The notes under the pieces: model-generated
Told to the model about the DNA's origin: nothing
What the model saw: the letters and a program-made list of their open reading frames with translations, nothing else
The model's database searches: none
Translations under genes and position numbers: made by a program
From: Closterium sp. NIES-65
Taxonomy: Eukaryota; Streptophyta; Zygnematophyceae; Desmidiales; Closteriaceae
DNA: 64,000 nucleotides
NCBI GenBank assembly: GCA_948144175.1
Contig: CANXME010002657.1
Location: forward strand, 62,001 to 126,000
Reading direction: 5' to 3'
Shown here: in pieces, positions 52,701 through 63,700 of the stretch
Position numbering within the stretch: position 1 is the stretch's first letter
Layout of the letters: every line of letters begins with the position of its first letter

Positions 52701-54929
52701 GCAGCACGAAAATGTTACGAGTTTTCGGGTGCATGGTACAGTACAGACCCCCAGAAGCACGAGCGGGAAGATTTTCGCAACGGGCACAGTGGGGACTACA
52801 CCTCGGCATCGAGAAAAAATTACAACGCATGGAAAATCTTCGACGTCCACACAAAGGAAACAGTAGCAGCACGTGACGTGATCTTCTACGAAAGACTCAC
52901 CCTTCAGACGTACCTCGCCAACTTGCACGAGAATCGGGACCTCACCAGTGGTTTTCGTGGTGACCGAGCCTTCGCGTCAGCAGCGGACGAAGCAGACTGG
53001 GATGAACAGAACGTCGACAACGCCTCAGAAGAAGCCGGACCTCTCCCATACTGCTCCGTCGACGTGCCCATGGATGAGGATAATCCTCGCGACAGTAACA
53101 ACGCCGAAATCTTCTACCGTTTCGCCGACGATGGTTACGTAACACCTGTGACAGTCAACACCAACGAAGCAGAAAGGGTAGGGCCAAATTTCATGCCCGA
53201 CCCAGAAACGGGAGACGAAGCAGCTTATCCCGAGGATCCAGAACTCCCTCGATACTCACAGACTGGGCTGCAAATCCTCGGCCTCGTCACCGCAGTCCAC
53301 GGGAACACATGCAGCTCGCTTCCTAAGGAGCCTGCAACGGTTCAGCAGGCTCTGGGGGGGAAACACAGGGAGAAATGGCGTGAAGCCATGGATAGAGAAC
53401 TGAAGGCATTAGAGGAACGCAACACTTGGAAGGTTGTTCCCGTAAGCGTGGCACGGAACAAAACCATCCTTACCGGGAAATGGGTCTTCCGCATCAAGAC
53501 GAAAGCAGACGGCACGATCGAAAAATTCAAAGCACGCTGGGTCGTACGTGGATTCGACCAAGAGCAAGGACGAGACTTCACCGAGACCTTTGCTCCAGTC
53601 AGCCGCCACACGTCACTCCGAATTCTCCTCGCCATTGCCGCCATGAAGAAGAAGAAGTTACGGCAGATCGACGTCGCGAATGTCTTCCTCTACGCACCAG
53701 TGGATGCAGAAATCTACGTCGAGCTCCCGCACGGTTCCCACGGCGAACCCAACCGAATCTGTCAACTACTTAAGTCGCTCTACGGGATCAAGCAGGCACC
53801 GCGACTGTGGCAGCAGTACCTGCACGCCCGTCTCATCCGCATCGGCTTTAGTCAACTACCTCACGACCAAGGCATGTACCGCCTCACTAAGGGAAGCGAC
53901 TACGTTCTCCTGATCGTCTACGTGGACGATCTCCTCTACATTGGGTCAACCGACGGCATCGCCACGTGGTTCGAAGGAGAGCTCCAGAAAGACCTCACGC
54001 TCACGGTCTCCTCCACCGTTACACAGTACCTCGGGCTCAACATCCGCGAAGAAGAAAACGCCATCTATCTAAGCGCCGAGAAATACGCCGACACCATCGC
54101 GAAACGCTTCAGCCTCACACCAAGCGCCATCTCCACGCCCTACCGCTACACATCAGGAACCGAGAAGGAACGAACTACTCTACTCAAGCCCGCCGGCATA
54201 CGCGACTATCAGAAGAAGCTCGGATGCCTGCTATTCGCCGCCGTCACCTGCCGTCCTGACTTATCCTACTCCGCAAGTCAGCTCGCCACCTATCTCAAGA
54301 AGCCTGAAGCTGAACACCTGGCGGAACTTGATCGCGCTCTCCACTACTTCGTCAGCACCGCGACGATCGGGCTAACCTACCACAAGAGCGCAGCTACACC
54401 GACTAAGCTAATCGGCTACGTCGACGCCGATCACGCCGGCGACACCGACAACAGGCGCTCACGCACCGGCTATGTCTACCGCCTTGAGCCTATCGGTCCT
54501 ATCTCCTGGCAGTCGAGCAAGCAGGAGTTAATCGCACTATCTTCAGCAGAAGCAGAATATATTGCACTCTGCTCAGCCACCAAGGAGGGACTTTACCTTC
54601 GCGAACTACTGGAAGAAGCGAAGCTAGCCGAGTTACCCAGCTTCACCGTGTTCTGCGACAACCAGTCAGCGATTCGCATCGCCAACAAAAACGGCTTCGC
54701 AAACAGGACGAAACACATCGCCCTGCGCTATTTCTTCGTGAAGGACGAGATAGAAAAAGGGAAACTCGATCTGTCATACTGTCCAACATCCGAGATGGCA
54801 GCCGATTACTTGACCAAGAAACTCGGCAAGCAGAAGTTCGAATACTGCATGATGCTGACTGGACAAGGCCACGTCACCAGCAGTAACACTCCAGAAGCGA
54901 AGGGGAGTGTTGGAAACAATAAGTCCTAA
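49750..54929 (+). CDS. Gag-pol polyprotein of Copia copy B (two one-base frame breaks)
   Basis: ATG at 49750 starts Gag, with retrotransposon-gag sequence at about residues 130-330 and a CCHC knuckle CHICKTSGHPRTHC. Protease is WFLDSCCGQHM (D at residue 490), with Cys where the usual DSG has Gly. A TSAAATTSAAV repeat (51720-51845) follows. GAG-pre-integrase shows HARTGH and CLIC; integrase shows VYSDI. The frame then breaks at A7 (52402-52408). The second frame carries SDGGGEY and GVAERLNR until A6 (52814-52819), where the third frame begins. RT shows FKARWVVRGFDQEQGRDF and an intact YVDD; RNase H shows YVDADHAGD, SSAEAEYIAL and RTKHIALRYFF. Removing one A at each run restores one frame, so these may be sequence errors or fresh mutations. 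Confidence 0.93.
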
Positions 54930-55337
54930 GTGCGCTTCTGTCGTATCAAAATCCAAGGTACCAAGCGAAGCAGTCCCAATCGAAGCATCGAGTCAACCTC
55001 GGAGGTTAGGGTAACCGCCTGGAGGTTACGAGAAAGTCAAAGGTCGCTGACCTTTGACTCGACAATTACAGCGCGACAGTTAAGGACACACAACTGACTC
55101 GTTACAGAGCAGTTGCCCGAGTCGCGCTATATCGAACCGCAACAGCAATACAGTTATCTATCTATTCCTTGTACTCTTATATAAATCCTTGTATTTGCTT
55201 GTTTAATTCAATCAACTTTGCTCTCACACACCAGTGCAAGGTCGGTTCAAATTCTTCACTAAACGCTTCCGCTGTTACAACTACTTCACCTAGAGTTATC
55301 CCTTGCAAAGATCCTAAGGGGCTATCTCAGCCCAACA
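54908..55337 (+). repeat. 3' LTR of Copia copy B
   Basis: 430 bp, matching the 5' LTR base for base as far as read. The end is followed by the GATTT target duplication. Confidence 0.95.
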
Positions 55338-55577
55338 GATTTGACCTCAGAAGAGTTAACATAATTGTTCTTGTAAATTGTTTTAGACCGTATATCACCT
55401 TACTGATCCGCATTGAAACGATTTTTTATATTTGGAGTGTCGTCTGTCGCACAGCAGGTGTCGCGCGCATCCCCTCCGCCCGAGCTATTCCAATAATTCA
55501 CGCTCCACCGGAGGGGGGATGAGCCAATGTGAGCCGTACGATTTTAATCGGTCACCCCATGAAAAAAAAACATTGAG

Positions 55578-56398
55578 CAGCTGCAGGGCTCAGGTTTGCA
55601 GTGTAATTTACCCTTTTATATTGATTACAAGGGTGAATTTTTGGGTCTACACTGATGTGCTGGGGTAATTTTTTGGTGAGTTAGTGTTACACTGATCTGT
55701 AAGTGTAATGATTTAGGCCACACTGATGCTCTGGGGTAATTTTTCCCTTAGCGAAGATTACCCTGAAGAGCGTACAGGGACTCCCCCCCCCCCTCGGAAA
55801 CTCTACTTATTGAGAAGAAGTTTCCTATAACTTTCGTAGCGATACACCCAATTTCGTAATGATGCACTACGACGCCAGCACACGTGAGTACTGACAACCG
55901 ACACCGTGTCACTCCGTGTCTGCTTGCAACCTACCCGTTACTGTAGAGGTGATGCAACCTGATTGGTCGAAGCTGCACTCTCTACAAGAACGTCAACTTT
56001 CTTGACTCGGAAATTTGGGACTCGAGGTTTCCGAACACACTCGAAATTTGCTGACTTGGCGAAAAATACAAGTGTTGCAGCGAAACCAGACAAGCCACTG
56101 CGCTCGACTTTTGAGTTCACATCACAACTCCCACCCACCAGCGCCCAACTTACGATAGTAATCGTGCGCGATTTGGGCCTCGAGCTTGATTGCAGCCAGC
56201 ACATATTGAGCAGCCTTAAGTACAATCAGGGTAAACAATATACATACACTGATGCCTCTGGGTAAAGTTTTCAAAACTTCAAGTTACACTGATCCATCAG
56301 TGTTTCCAAAAAGGGCACACTGCTCAGAAGGGTTTTGAAAATGTCTACACTGCTAATCGTGAGTAGGCAAAATCCAAACCTAAGCCCTGAGCAGCTGT
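55578..56398. mobile_element. Possible non-autonomous element with short terminal inverted repeats
   Basis: The left end CAGCTGCAGGGCTCAGGTTT (55578-55597) matches the reverse complement of the right end (CAGCTGCTCAGGGCTTAGGT, then TTG, at about 56375-56397) with a 2-bp gap and one substitution. Inside both ends are repeated motifs of the type ACACTGATG and GGGTAA in opposite orientation. No transposase is present, and no clear target duplication was found; TGTGAGCCGT occurs near both ends but not flush with them. The rest of 55343-56489 has no supported gene. Confidence 0.35.
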
Positions 56399-56489
56399 GA
56401 GCCGTGAGATTGATTAGCGATTGTCAGCGCTTGCAATATTTCACTTGCGTGTTAGACCAGAACAAGGGCAAGATTGCTCGCAGTCCTGC

Positions 56490-56821
56490 TGTACGGAAAT
56501 TCCCTTTTCCTTACTTCGCGTCCCTGCTCAACGCGTACATCACTGTAGCACCTCAGTCAGCACCGTTACCACTCGCGACCATCGCATCATTCATCATCCC
56601 GCCCTTTTCGCACATCGCATCCCGACCTCACGGCTCGGCTGGTAACCCGCGCTCCGGGCCTACGTTTCGACACTTTCCCAACCTCAGTCCCAGGCTCGTC
56701 GCGCGACCATTACCGTTACCACTGTAGTTTCGCTATATAATGTTCGCTCATGCCTTCGCTCAATTGTATTTTTGCTTCGATAGTGCAATTCTCGTTCGTT
56801 CACTCAATTGCACTCGTAACA
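56490..56821 (+). repeat. 5' LTR of the gypsy element
   Basis: About 332 bp from TGTACGGAAATTCCC to CTCGTAACA. It includes TATATAATG at about 56733, a likely TATA element. The 5' boundary is less certain than the 3' one, because the related copy near 3012 does not keep the TGTAC start. Confidence 0.8.
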
Positions 56822-57002
56822 CTTGGTATTCAGAGCCTACGATCTCATCTCGGACCGCATCCACACCTTCGCTTCCCACTATCTCAATTTTTGGGGGGGG
56901 TAGACGTCTCTCAGCGACACAGCACCGCCGCTCGTAGTGCTCTCTCGAAAGCACGCACGGCCACGACCGAGGCTCTCGCTGAGCTTGCCCGACAGCCCCG
57001 CC

Positions 57003-58181
57003 ATGGCCGATTTCAATCTTGCCACGTTGACGCAGGAGCAACTCGATCGTCTCGTGCGTCAATTGGAGGATTCGGCGCTCGAAATCGCGACCCTCACGGC
57101 GGAACGTGACTCCGCCCGTCAACAATCAACGGTGAACGTACCGACGACATCACACGCACCAACCAATGCATCTGCACATTCGGAGGAGCCCATCGTCATC
57201 TCATCCGGCACACCAACGCAACACAACAGCATGGGACAGCGCTCAGGCGCAGCCAGTGACGGCGCAGCCCGACCGATGCCCGGCATGGGAGGGAACAGGA
57301 GCGCATTAAGCCCACGGGAGCCCTGAGAAGCCCGTCGGCACGTGGAGTTTGCGGCGACAAGTGGCGAGAACGCCATGATGGCCCCAATGCCACTCAAGCC
57401 GCAACGCCCGCCCTGCTTCGACCCAAGCCAACGCGGCGGCCCGACAGTTCAATCATGGGTCTTCACGATGAATGTGTTTTTCGACGCCAACTACGTCGAG
57501 TCGGACGCCGCCAAGATCCGGTATGCGGTTTCACTACTCAGGGGCCCCGCCATGGACTGGTGGCGAGTCATTGTGACGTCGCCGCGCGCCTACGAGCCAC
57601 CGTCGCACGAGGAAGGGCCCTCGGGTCCAGCTGTTACCTGGAGTTCGTTCTGCGAAACCGCCCAATACAGCACGTGGGATGCGTGGTGCGCAGGGCTTCG
57701 GGCGCGTTTTGAGCCGATCGCGGCTTCAATTTCGGCGCGTCAGAGATTGCGCACTTGGCGCCAGCTCGGGTCAGTTCAAGATTATACAAGCGGTTTTCTC
57801 GCACTTTGCGAGCAGGTCGGCTACATGCCCGAAGCGGAGCGGGTGGACCGTTATGTCGGAGGGCTGAAGCTGGATATCTCGCACGAAATAATGCTGCGCG
57901 GACTCTCTAATTTTAACGAGATTCTCGCGCTCGCCGAGAAGATCGACATTCTACGCCGACCGAGACCGGGGTCCTATTACGGACATCGCCCTCGGGGACC
58001 GACCGAGCACGCCACTGTACACGCCGTTGCAACAAATGCAGCTGTCGCACCGTTTAAAGGGCGCTGCTTTGCTTGCAACAGGCCGGGCCATCGCAAGAGC
58101 GAATGCCCAGAGGAGCTGAGGCGCCGAGGAGCAGAGCAGGGGAGGGAGTCTCAGAGGCAGGGAAACGCCAGCAGTCAGTAG
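57003..58181 (+). pseudogene. Gag of the gypsy element (one internal stop)
   Basis: The frame begins MADFNLATLTQEQLDRLVRQ, with a coiled-coil-like N terminus. A TGA at 57324-57326 interrupts it; the frame then continues EARRHVEF into a retrotransposon-gag domain (AMDWWR, FCETAQ, LRTWRQLGSVQDYTSGF, AERVDRYVGGL) and one zinc knuckle CFACNRPGHRKSEC. CGA to TGA is the simplest origin of the stop, a CpG transition typical of methylated elements. The gag stop is TAG at 58179-58181, and pol overlaps it in the -1 frame. Confidence 0.88.
58160..58166 (+). promoter_or_regulatory. Candidate -1 ribosomal frameshift site between gag and pol
   Basis: GGGAAAC lies in the gag frame as G GGA AAC, the X XXY YYZ arrangement used by retroviral slippery sites, 12 bases before the gag stop codon. 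Slipping back one base gives the pol frame reading K-R-Q-Q-S-V-E-V. An AGTTGGGCCAACT inverted repeat begins about 15 bases downstream and could form the stimulating hairpin. Confidence 0.6.
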
Positions 58182-59693
58182 AAGTTGGGCCAACTACTGA
58201 CGAGACTGCCTGCTCGCCCAACCACACCGACCCTCACCGAGTCACAGTACCGATTCACGCCATCGATCGGGCTCGGATGAAAAAGGAGGGTACAGCGACG
58301 GATTGCCCGGTACTGATCCACGGGAAAATACAGGGAGCAGCAGTGAAGATCTTCATTGACGGAGGAGCAAGCCACAGCTTAGTTAATACCGCAACCGCAC
58401 GAAAATTACAGTTAACGCTTAACCGATGTTTACCTGAGATAGATGCACGCTTAGTCGACGGCACGCCCCTGGCCATACGGGAAAAGGTGGAGCGCGTAAA
58501 AGTCCGCTGTGGGGGGAACTTCGGGTTTACACAGGAAATGCTCGTGACGACACTGGATGGGCACGGCATTTTATTGGGACGTGATTGGCTGCGACGGTAC
58601 AACCCACGGATCGACTGGACGACGGGGAGTTGCACAGTGCGAAGTAGTGGTAACTGGGTCGTTCTACCTCGCTGGCAGCCACCCGAATCTTTGACGGTCC
58701 AGGTCAACGCCATCACGATGAAACGGGCTGTCGCTGCTGGAGCTGACGTGTACGCAGTGGATATCGCACTCGTAGAAAAAGATGAGCAGCCGAGTGATTT
58801 GGAGAAACTGCTGGCAGCTGTACCGACCGAACTACAGGCACTACTGAAACGGTTCCCGGGGATATTTCCGGATGATTTACCACAGGGACTGCCACCTCAG
58901 CGGGCGCACGACCATAGGATCGAGTTAGAACCGGGGGCACAGCCAACTGTACAGCGGCAATTTCGACTGACACAGCCCGAGCTCGACGAGTTAAGGAAGC
59001 AGTTAGATTACCTGTTAGAGAAGCAGTTTATCCGACCGAGCTCGTCACCGTTCGCCGCACCGATACTGTTCACACCGAAAAAAGACGGAGGGTTCCGCAT
59101 GTGCATCGACTACCGAGCGCTTAACAGGGTAACAGTCAAATCGCGATACCCCATCCCCCGCGCCGACGAACTGATCGACCAACTGCGAACAGCACGAGTC
59201 TTTTCGAAAATAGATTTACGGGGAGGTTACCATCAGATTCGGGTCGAACCATCGGACTGCGCCAAAACAGCATTTAGGACTAGGTACGGGTCATTCGAGT
59301 ATACAGTAATGCCATTCGGGCTGACGAACGCGCCTGCGACATTTCAGATGACCATGAACGAGGCGTTTAGACCACTTTTAGATAAATGCGTGATAGTTTA
59401 CCTGGACGATATTCTAGTTTACAGCCGGGATAAGCAGCAGCACTTAGTGGATCTTGAAGCAGTTTTTAAGGTTTTGGAGGAACATCGGCTACTCACCAAG
59501 GGCTCCAAGTGCGAGTTTTTTCGGGACAGGCTAGAGTTTTTGGGTCACGTCATTTCGGAAGCTGGGGTTGAGATTGACCCAAAGAAGCTGGATACAGTAA
59601 AAGCGTGGCGCCCCCCGACGAACATCACGGAACTGCAGAGTTTTTTAGGTTTTGTTAATTACGTTCGACGGTTCGTGCCCGACATGGCACGTT
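58163..59693 (+). pseudogene. Pol of the gypsy element (protease and RT, truncated by insertion)
   Basis: Open in the -1 frame relative to gag. The aspartic protease has FIDGGASHSLV and later GILLGRDWL. RT follows with FRMCIDYRALNRVT, FSKIDLRGGYHQIRV, FGLTNAPATFQMTMN and an intact YLDDILVYS, then the thumb/connection FLGHVISEAGVEIDP and LQSFLGFVNYVRRFVPDMAR. Copia C enters directly after this last segment, so RNase H and integrase are separated. No stop was seen before the insertion point. Confidence 0.92.
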
Positions 59694-59825
59694 TGTCAGA
59701 ACTTATAGCTTACTTGTTTCTGTAGGCTATAGTGGGGTATCCCATAGGGGGTACAACCCAATTAGGGTTTCCTATTTGTACTCACTTCGTTCATAGTCAT
59801 TTCATTCTCGTTCTTTGTTTCCACA
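59694..59825 (+). repeat. 5' LTR of Copia copy C, with primer-binding site
   Basis: 132 bp, TGTCAGAACTTATAGC to TTTCCACA. It is followed by TGGAATCAGAGCAGG. It aligns with the LTR of copy A (2590-2720) throughout and more weakly with copy S. Confidence 0.9.
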
Positions 59826-60744
59826 TGGAATCAGAGCAGGTTCCCTCCTAGGGACTGCTTCTAGGGCCCACCGAACCGCGCCCCGAGGCGCGTTTTTTTT
59901 TAGCGACCCGTCGTGTCGCCCCTAGCGGACCGTTGCGCCGCCCTTCCCCTCGCGGCTCCGCCGCCCTTCCCTAGCGGCCCCGCCGCCCTTCGATCGCGGC
60001 CCCGCCGCCCTCTGCTACGCGGCCCCGCCGCCGCCCTTCGATCGCGGCCCCGCAGCCCTCGGCTACGCGGCCCCGCCGCCCTCTGCCTCGCGGCCCCGCC
60101 GCCCTCTGCTACGCGGCCCCGCCGCCCTCTGCTACGCGGCCCCGCCGCCCTCTGCTACGCGGCCCCGCCGCCCTTCGATCGCGGCCCCGCCGCCCTTTGC
60201 CACGCGGCCCCGCCGCCCTCTACTACGCGGCCCCGCCGCCCTCTGCTACGCGGCCCCGCCGCCCTTCGATCGCGGCCCCGCCGCCCTCTGCTACGCGGCC
60301 TCGCCGCCGTCTGCTACGCGGCCCCGCCGCCCCCTGCTACGCGGCCCCGCCGCTCTCTTCGGTCACGGCCCCGCCGCCCTCTGCTACGCGGCCCCGCCGA
60401 TCCGCCCAGCAGCAGCCGCCGCCGCCTGAGCCGCCGCCGAGCCGTCGCCGAGCCGCCGCCGAGCCGCCGCCCGAGCCGCCGCCGAGCCGCCAGAGCCGCC
60501 GCCGAGCCGCCCGTGACGCCCGAGCCGCCCGCGCCGCCCAGCAGCAGCCGAGCCGCCGCCGAGCCGCCGCCGCCTGAGCCGCCGCCGAGCCGCCGCCGAG
60601 CCGCCGCCGATCCGCCGCCGAGCCGCCGCCCGAGCCGCCGCCGAGCCGCCCGCGCCGCCCGAGCCGCCTGCGGAGCCGTGCTGCTGTTCCTCTGCTGCTG
60701 ACCTACCCGCCTCTCCCAGCCCGGTGAGATTTTCAGCTGCTGTC
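59826..60744 (+). repeat. GC-rich tandem-repeat leader of Copia copy C
   Basis: About 20 units with a period near 23 bp (CCCCGCCGCCCTCTGCTACG) fill 59950-60400. They are followed by GAGCCGCCGCC-type repeats to about 60670. Open frames across it are repeat artefacts. Same position and size as the leaders of copies A and S, different unit. Confidence 0.85.
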
Positions 60745-63700
60745 ATGGCCACCCCCAATGTTCTTACCTTTGACGCTGAGGGGAGGGCCATTGACTTTGC
60801 CGTCTGGATTGAAGACCTGCAGCTGTACTTACTGTGTGATGCGATAGATGAGGTCTCTCTCTTTGACTTTGTCTCTGGCGCTGTCCCTGCCCCACCTGCT
60901 GATGCTGACTCTGCCGTTCGCTCCAAGTGGGCGACCCGCGATGCTGCTGCACGTCTTGCTGTGCGTCGCCACCTCCCTTCCTCTGAGCGTGCCCACTTTA
61001 GTCAGTGCAAGACCGCTCAGGCCTTGTACGACGCTGTAGTTGCACGCTACTCCTCCCCTTCCTGCGCTACCCTTAGCCGCCTCATGCTACCGTTTCTCTT
61101 CCCTGACCTCGCTTCCTTTCCCACTGTCGCTGACCTCGTTACCCACCTCCGTGCTAGTGACACCCGCTACCGCGCTGCCCTTCCTGCTGAGTTCCGCGCT
61201 GCGAACCCTCCTCCCATGTACATCACTCTCTACTTTCTCGTCACCCGTCTCCCTGAGTCCCTTCGTGTCGTTAGGGACCAGTTTCTCTCTGTCTGTCCCA
61301 CCACTCTCACTGTCGACCTCCTTGAGGAGTCCCTGCTAGCGGCTGAGAAGAGTATTGTCGCTGTAGGGGCCTCTCGGGGTGACCCTCGCACCCCTATCTT
61401 TGAGGGGTGTGGTCCTTCCCCCCTGCTGCCCTCTGTCGCCTCTGCCGCTGCGGCCGACCTCGCTGGTTTTGAGTCGGTCGGCGCGGCGTCTGCCCCCAGC
61501 GGCAGACGCCGCGCTGGCAAGGGCAAGGGGGGCAAGGGAGCGGGTGGAGCTAGAGGGGGCGGTGGAGGAGGCGGTGGGGGTGGCGGGGGGAGTGGGGGTG
61601 GCGGTGGGGGTGGTGGCGGAAGTGGAGGTACTGGTGGCGGCGGTGGAGGCGGAGGTGGCGGCGGAGGTGGTAGCGGAGGAGGCGGTGGGAGCGGTGGGAG
61701 CGACGGTCCTGGTGGGGGAGGTGGAGGTGGAGACGGGGGTGGCGGTGGAGGCGGGGGTGGCAGTGGAGGCGGGGGTCGGAGTGGCTCGTCCCAGCGGAGC
61801 AGCTCCGGGGGTGGTCAGCGCCAGCAGCAACAGCAGCAGCAGCCGCAGCAGCAGCCACAGCAGCAGCAGCGCTCTCGCACCGTCCCCGCCCCTCAGCAGC
61901 TCCGTGAGTGGTACTCGCAGCGTCAGCGTGGTGGTGCGCTTGGTCCGTGCCCCTACGTTCTCCGCACCGGTGACCGTGCAGGGGAGAGGTGTGGAGGCGC
62001 CCACACTGCCCGCCGCTGCTTTGGCCGCCTGACTGACGCCTGGCGTCAGCAGTTTCCGGAGGCAGCTGAGATCCCCCGCTGGGGAGAGCTGTCTAGGGCT
62101 GGTGTAGCTATTTATGATCTTGATTTTGATGCTATTCTCTCTGCTATGTATGCTGCGATTGGTAGTGATGAGGATGACTGTTACCGGTGTTTCCCGCCCG
62201 ACCCGGGCATTGGTACTGCCGCGTCAGGTACTAGTGAGGCTGCTGCTCTAGGTGCCAGTGCGTCTGTGCTCTCAGGTACTGTGTCGGCTTCGGCCTCTCA
62301 CACCTTCACCCTTGACTCTGGAGCGTCTCGCTCCTTCTTTCGGGACCGCACCACTCTCACGCCGCTGAGTCGGCCGGTTGCGGTGTCCCTGGCTGACCCC
62401 TCTGGGGGGCCTGTCCTGTCTCGCTTCTCCACTGTCCTCCCGTGTCCGGCGGCCCCCTCTGGCACCCTGACTGGTCTCTACCTCCCCTCGTTCTCGACGA
62501 ACTTGGTGAGTGGTGCTGACCTCCAGGATGCGGGTGTCCACCAGTTCACCCCTGCTCGTCAGCGGGTGACCCACTGCACGGAGGCGGATACAGGTCGCCA
62601 CCTGGCTACGTTTACACGTCGGCCAGGGTCGAGCCTGTACACTCTGACCACTGCTTCTCCTCCAGGTGCTGAGTCTGGTAGGGTCACTTCGTCTGGTCAG
62701 GTGTTTGCTGCAGCGTCCAGGTCTGGTCCTGAGTCTGCCCCCTGCTCGTGCCGTCGTTTGTCTCACGAGACCCTCCTCTGGCACCACCGCCTTGGCCACC
62801 CCTCTCTGCTTCGGCTCAGAGGCATGGCCTCGCGAGTCCTTGTGTCTGGTCTTCCCCGGTCTCTCCCTCCCCTTCCTCCGGGCCCTGGCCCCACCTGTGT
62901 CCCCTGTGTCGAGGGGCGCCAGCGTGCTGCCCCTCACTCCTCCCAGTTTCCTCCGACAGAGGCCCCGTTGCAGACGCTTCACATGGATGTGTGGGGCCCA
63001 GCCCGCGTCCGTGGACAGGGTCAGGAGCGCTACTTCCTGCTGGTGGTTGACGACTACTCGCGTTACACCACAGTCTTCCCCTTGCGCAGCAAGGGTGAGG
63101 TCACTGCGGTGTTGATCGACTGGATCCGCGCAGCTCGTCTCCAGCTTCGGAGGAGCTTTGGCTCTGACTTCCCTGTTTTGCGTCTGCACTCGGACAGAGG
63201 CGGAGAGTTCTCCTCTGGCCTCCTGAGTGCCTACTGTCGTGCGCGAGGCATCCGTCAGACCTTCACGCTTCCGGACTCACCGCAGCAGAATGGGATTGCT
63301 GAGCGCCGCATTGGCATGGTCATGGACGTCGCTCGTACGTCCATGATGCATGCGGCTGCTCCCCATTTTCTGTGGCCGTTTGCGGTCAGGTACGCTGCGC
63401 ACCAGATCAACCTCCACCCCAGGGTCTCTCGACCGGAGACCTCCCCAGCCCTGCTGTGGACGGGGAAGGTTGGCGATGCGTCGGCGTTCCGGGTCTGGGG
63501 ATCTCGGGCGTTTGTTCGCGACCTGTCTGCGGACAAGCTATCCCCTCGTGCTTCTCCCTGCGTCTTCCTGGGGTTCCCCCCCGACGCCCCTGGGTGGCAG
63601 TTTTACCACCCCACCTCTCGACGTGTTCTGTCCTCCCAGGACGTCACGTTCGACGAGTCGGTACCCTACTACCGCCTCTTCCCCTACCGCACTCCGTCCC

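Larger units (their letters stand above)
49266..55337 (+). mobile_element. Complete Ty1/copia retrotransposon, copy B, with identical-looking LTRs
   Basis: A 6,072-bp element with two 430-bp LTRs (49266-49695 and 54908-55337) in which I found no difference by eye. It is flanked by perfect GATTT duplications (49261-49265 and 55338-55342). A primer-binding site TGGTATGAGAGCAGA follows the 5' LTR, and a purine tract GAAGGGGAG precedes the 3' LTR. The family differs from the glycine-rich Copia elements in LTR, Gag and protease. It is the youngest insertion datable in the window. Confidence 0.97.
56490..59693 (+). mobile_element. Ty3/gypsy retrotransposon interrupted by Copia copy C
   Basis: A 5' LTR (56490-56821), a primer-binding site TGGTATTCAGAGCC (56824), Gag, protease and reverse transcriptase in order. 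The coding frame is cut inside the RT/RNase H connection at 59693 by the LTR of Copia C. RNase H, integrase and the 3' LTR are presumably beyond the window on the far side of that insertion. The same LTR family is present, reversed, at 2721-3012. Confidence 0.92.

Noticed and set aside
52572..52811. N-terminal extension of the Copia B RT frame
   Set aside because: This part is out of frame with integrase; real coding there is in the frame carrying GVAERLNR, and the RT frame takes over only after the A run at 52814.
56937..57002. Upstream start for gypsy Gag
   Set aside because: The extra 22 residues are Arg/Ser-rich with no Gag character; the ATG at 57003 gives a natural MADFNLATLTQEQ start.
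59913..60701. 262-codon Pro/Arg/Ala open frame
   Set aside because: Tandem-repeat leader of Copia C, with the same artefact.
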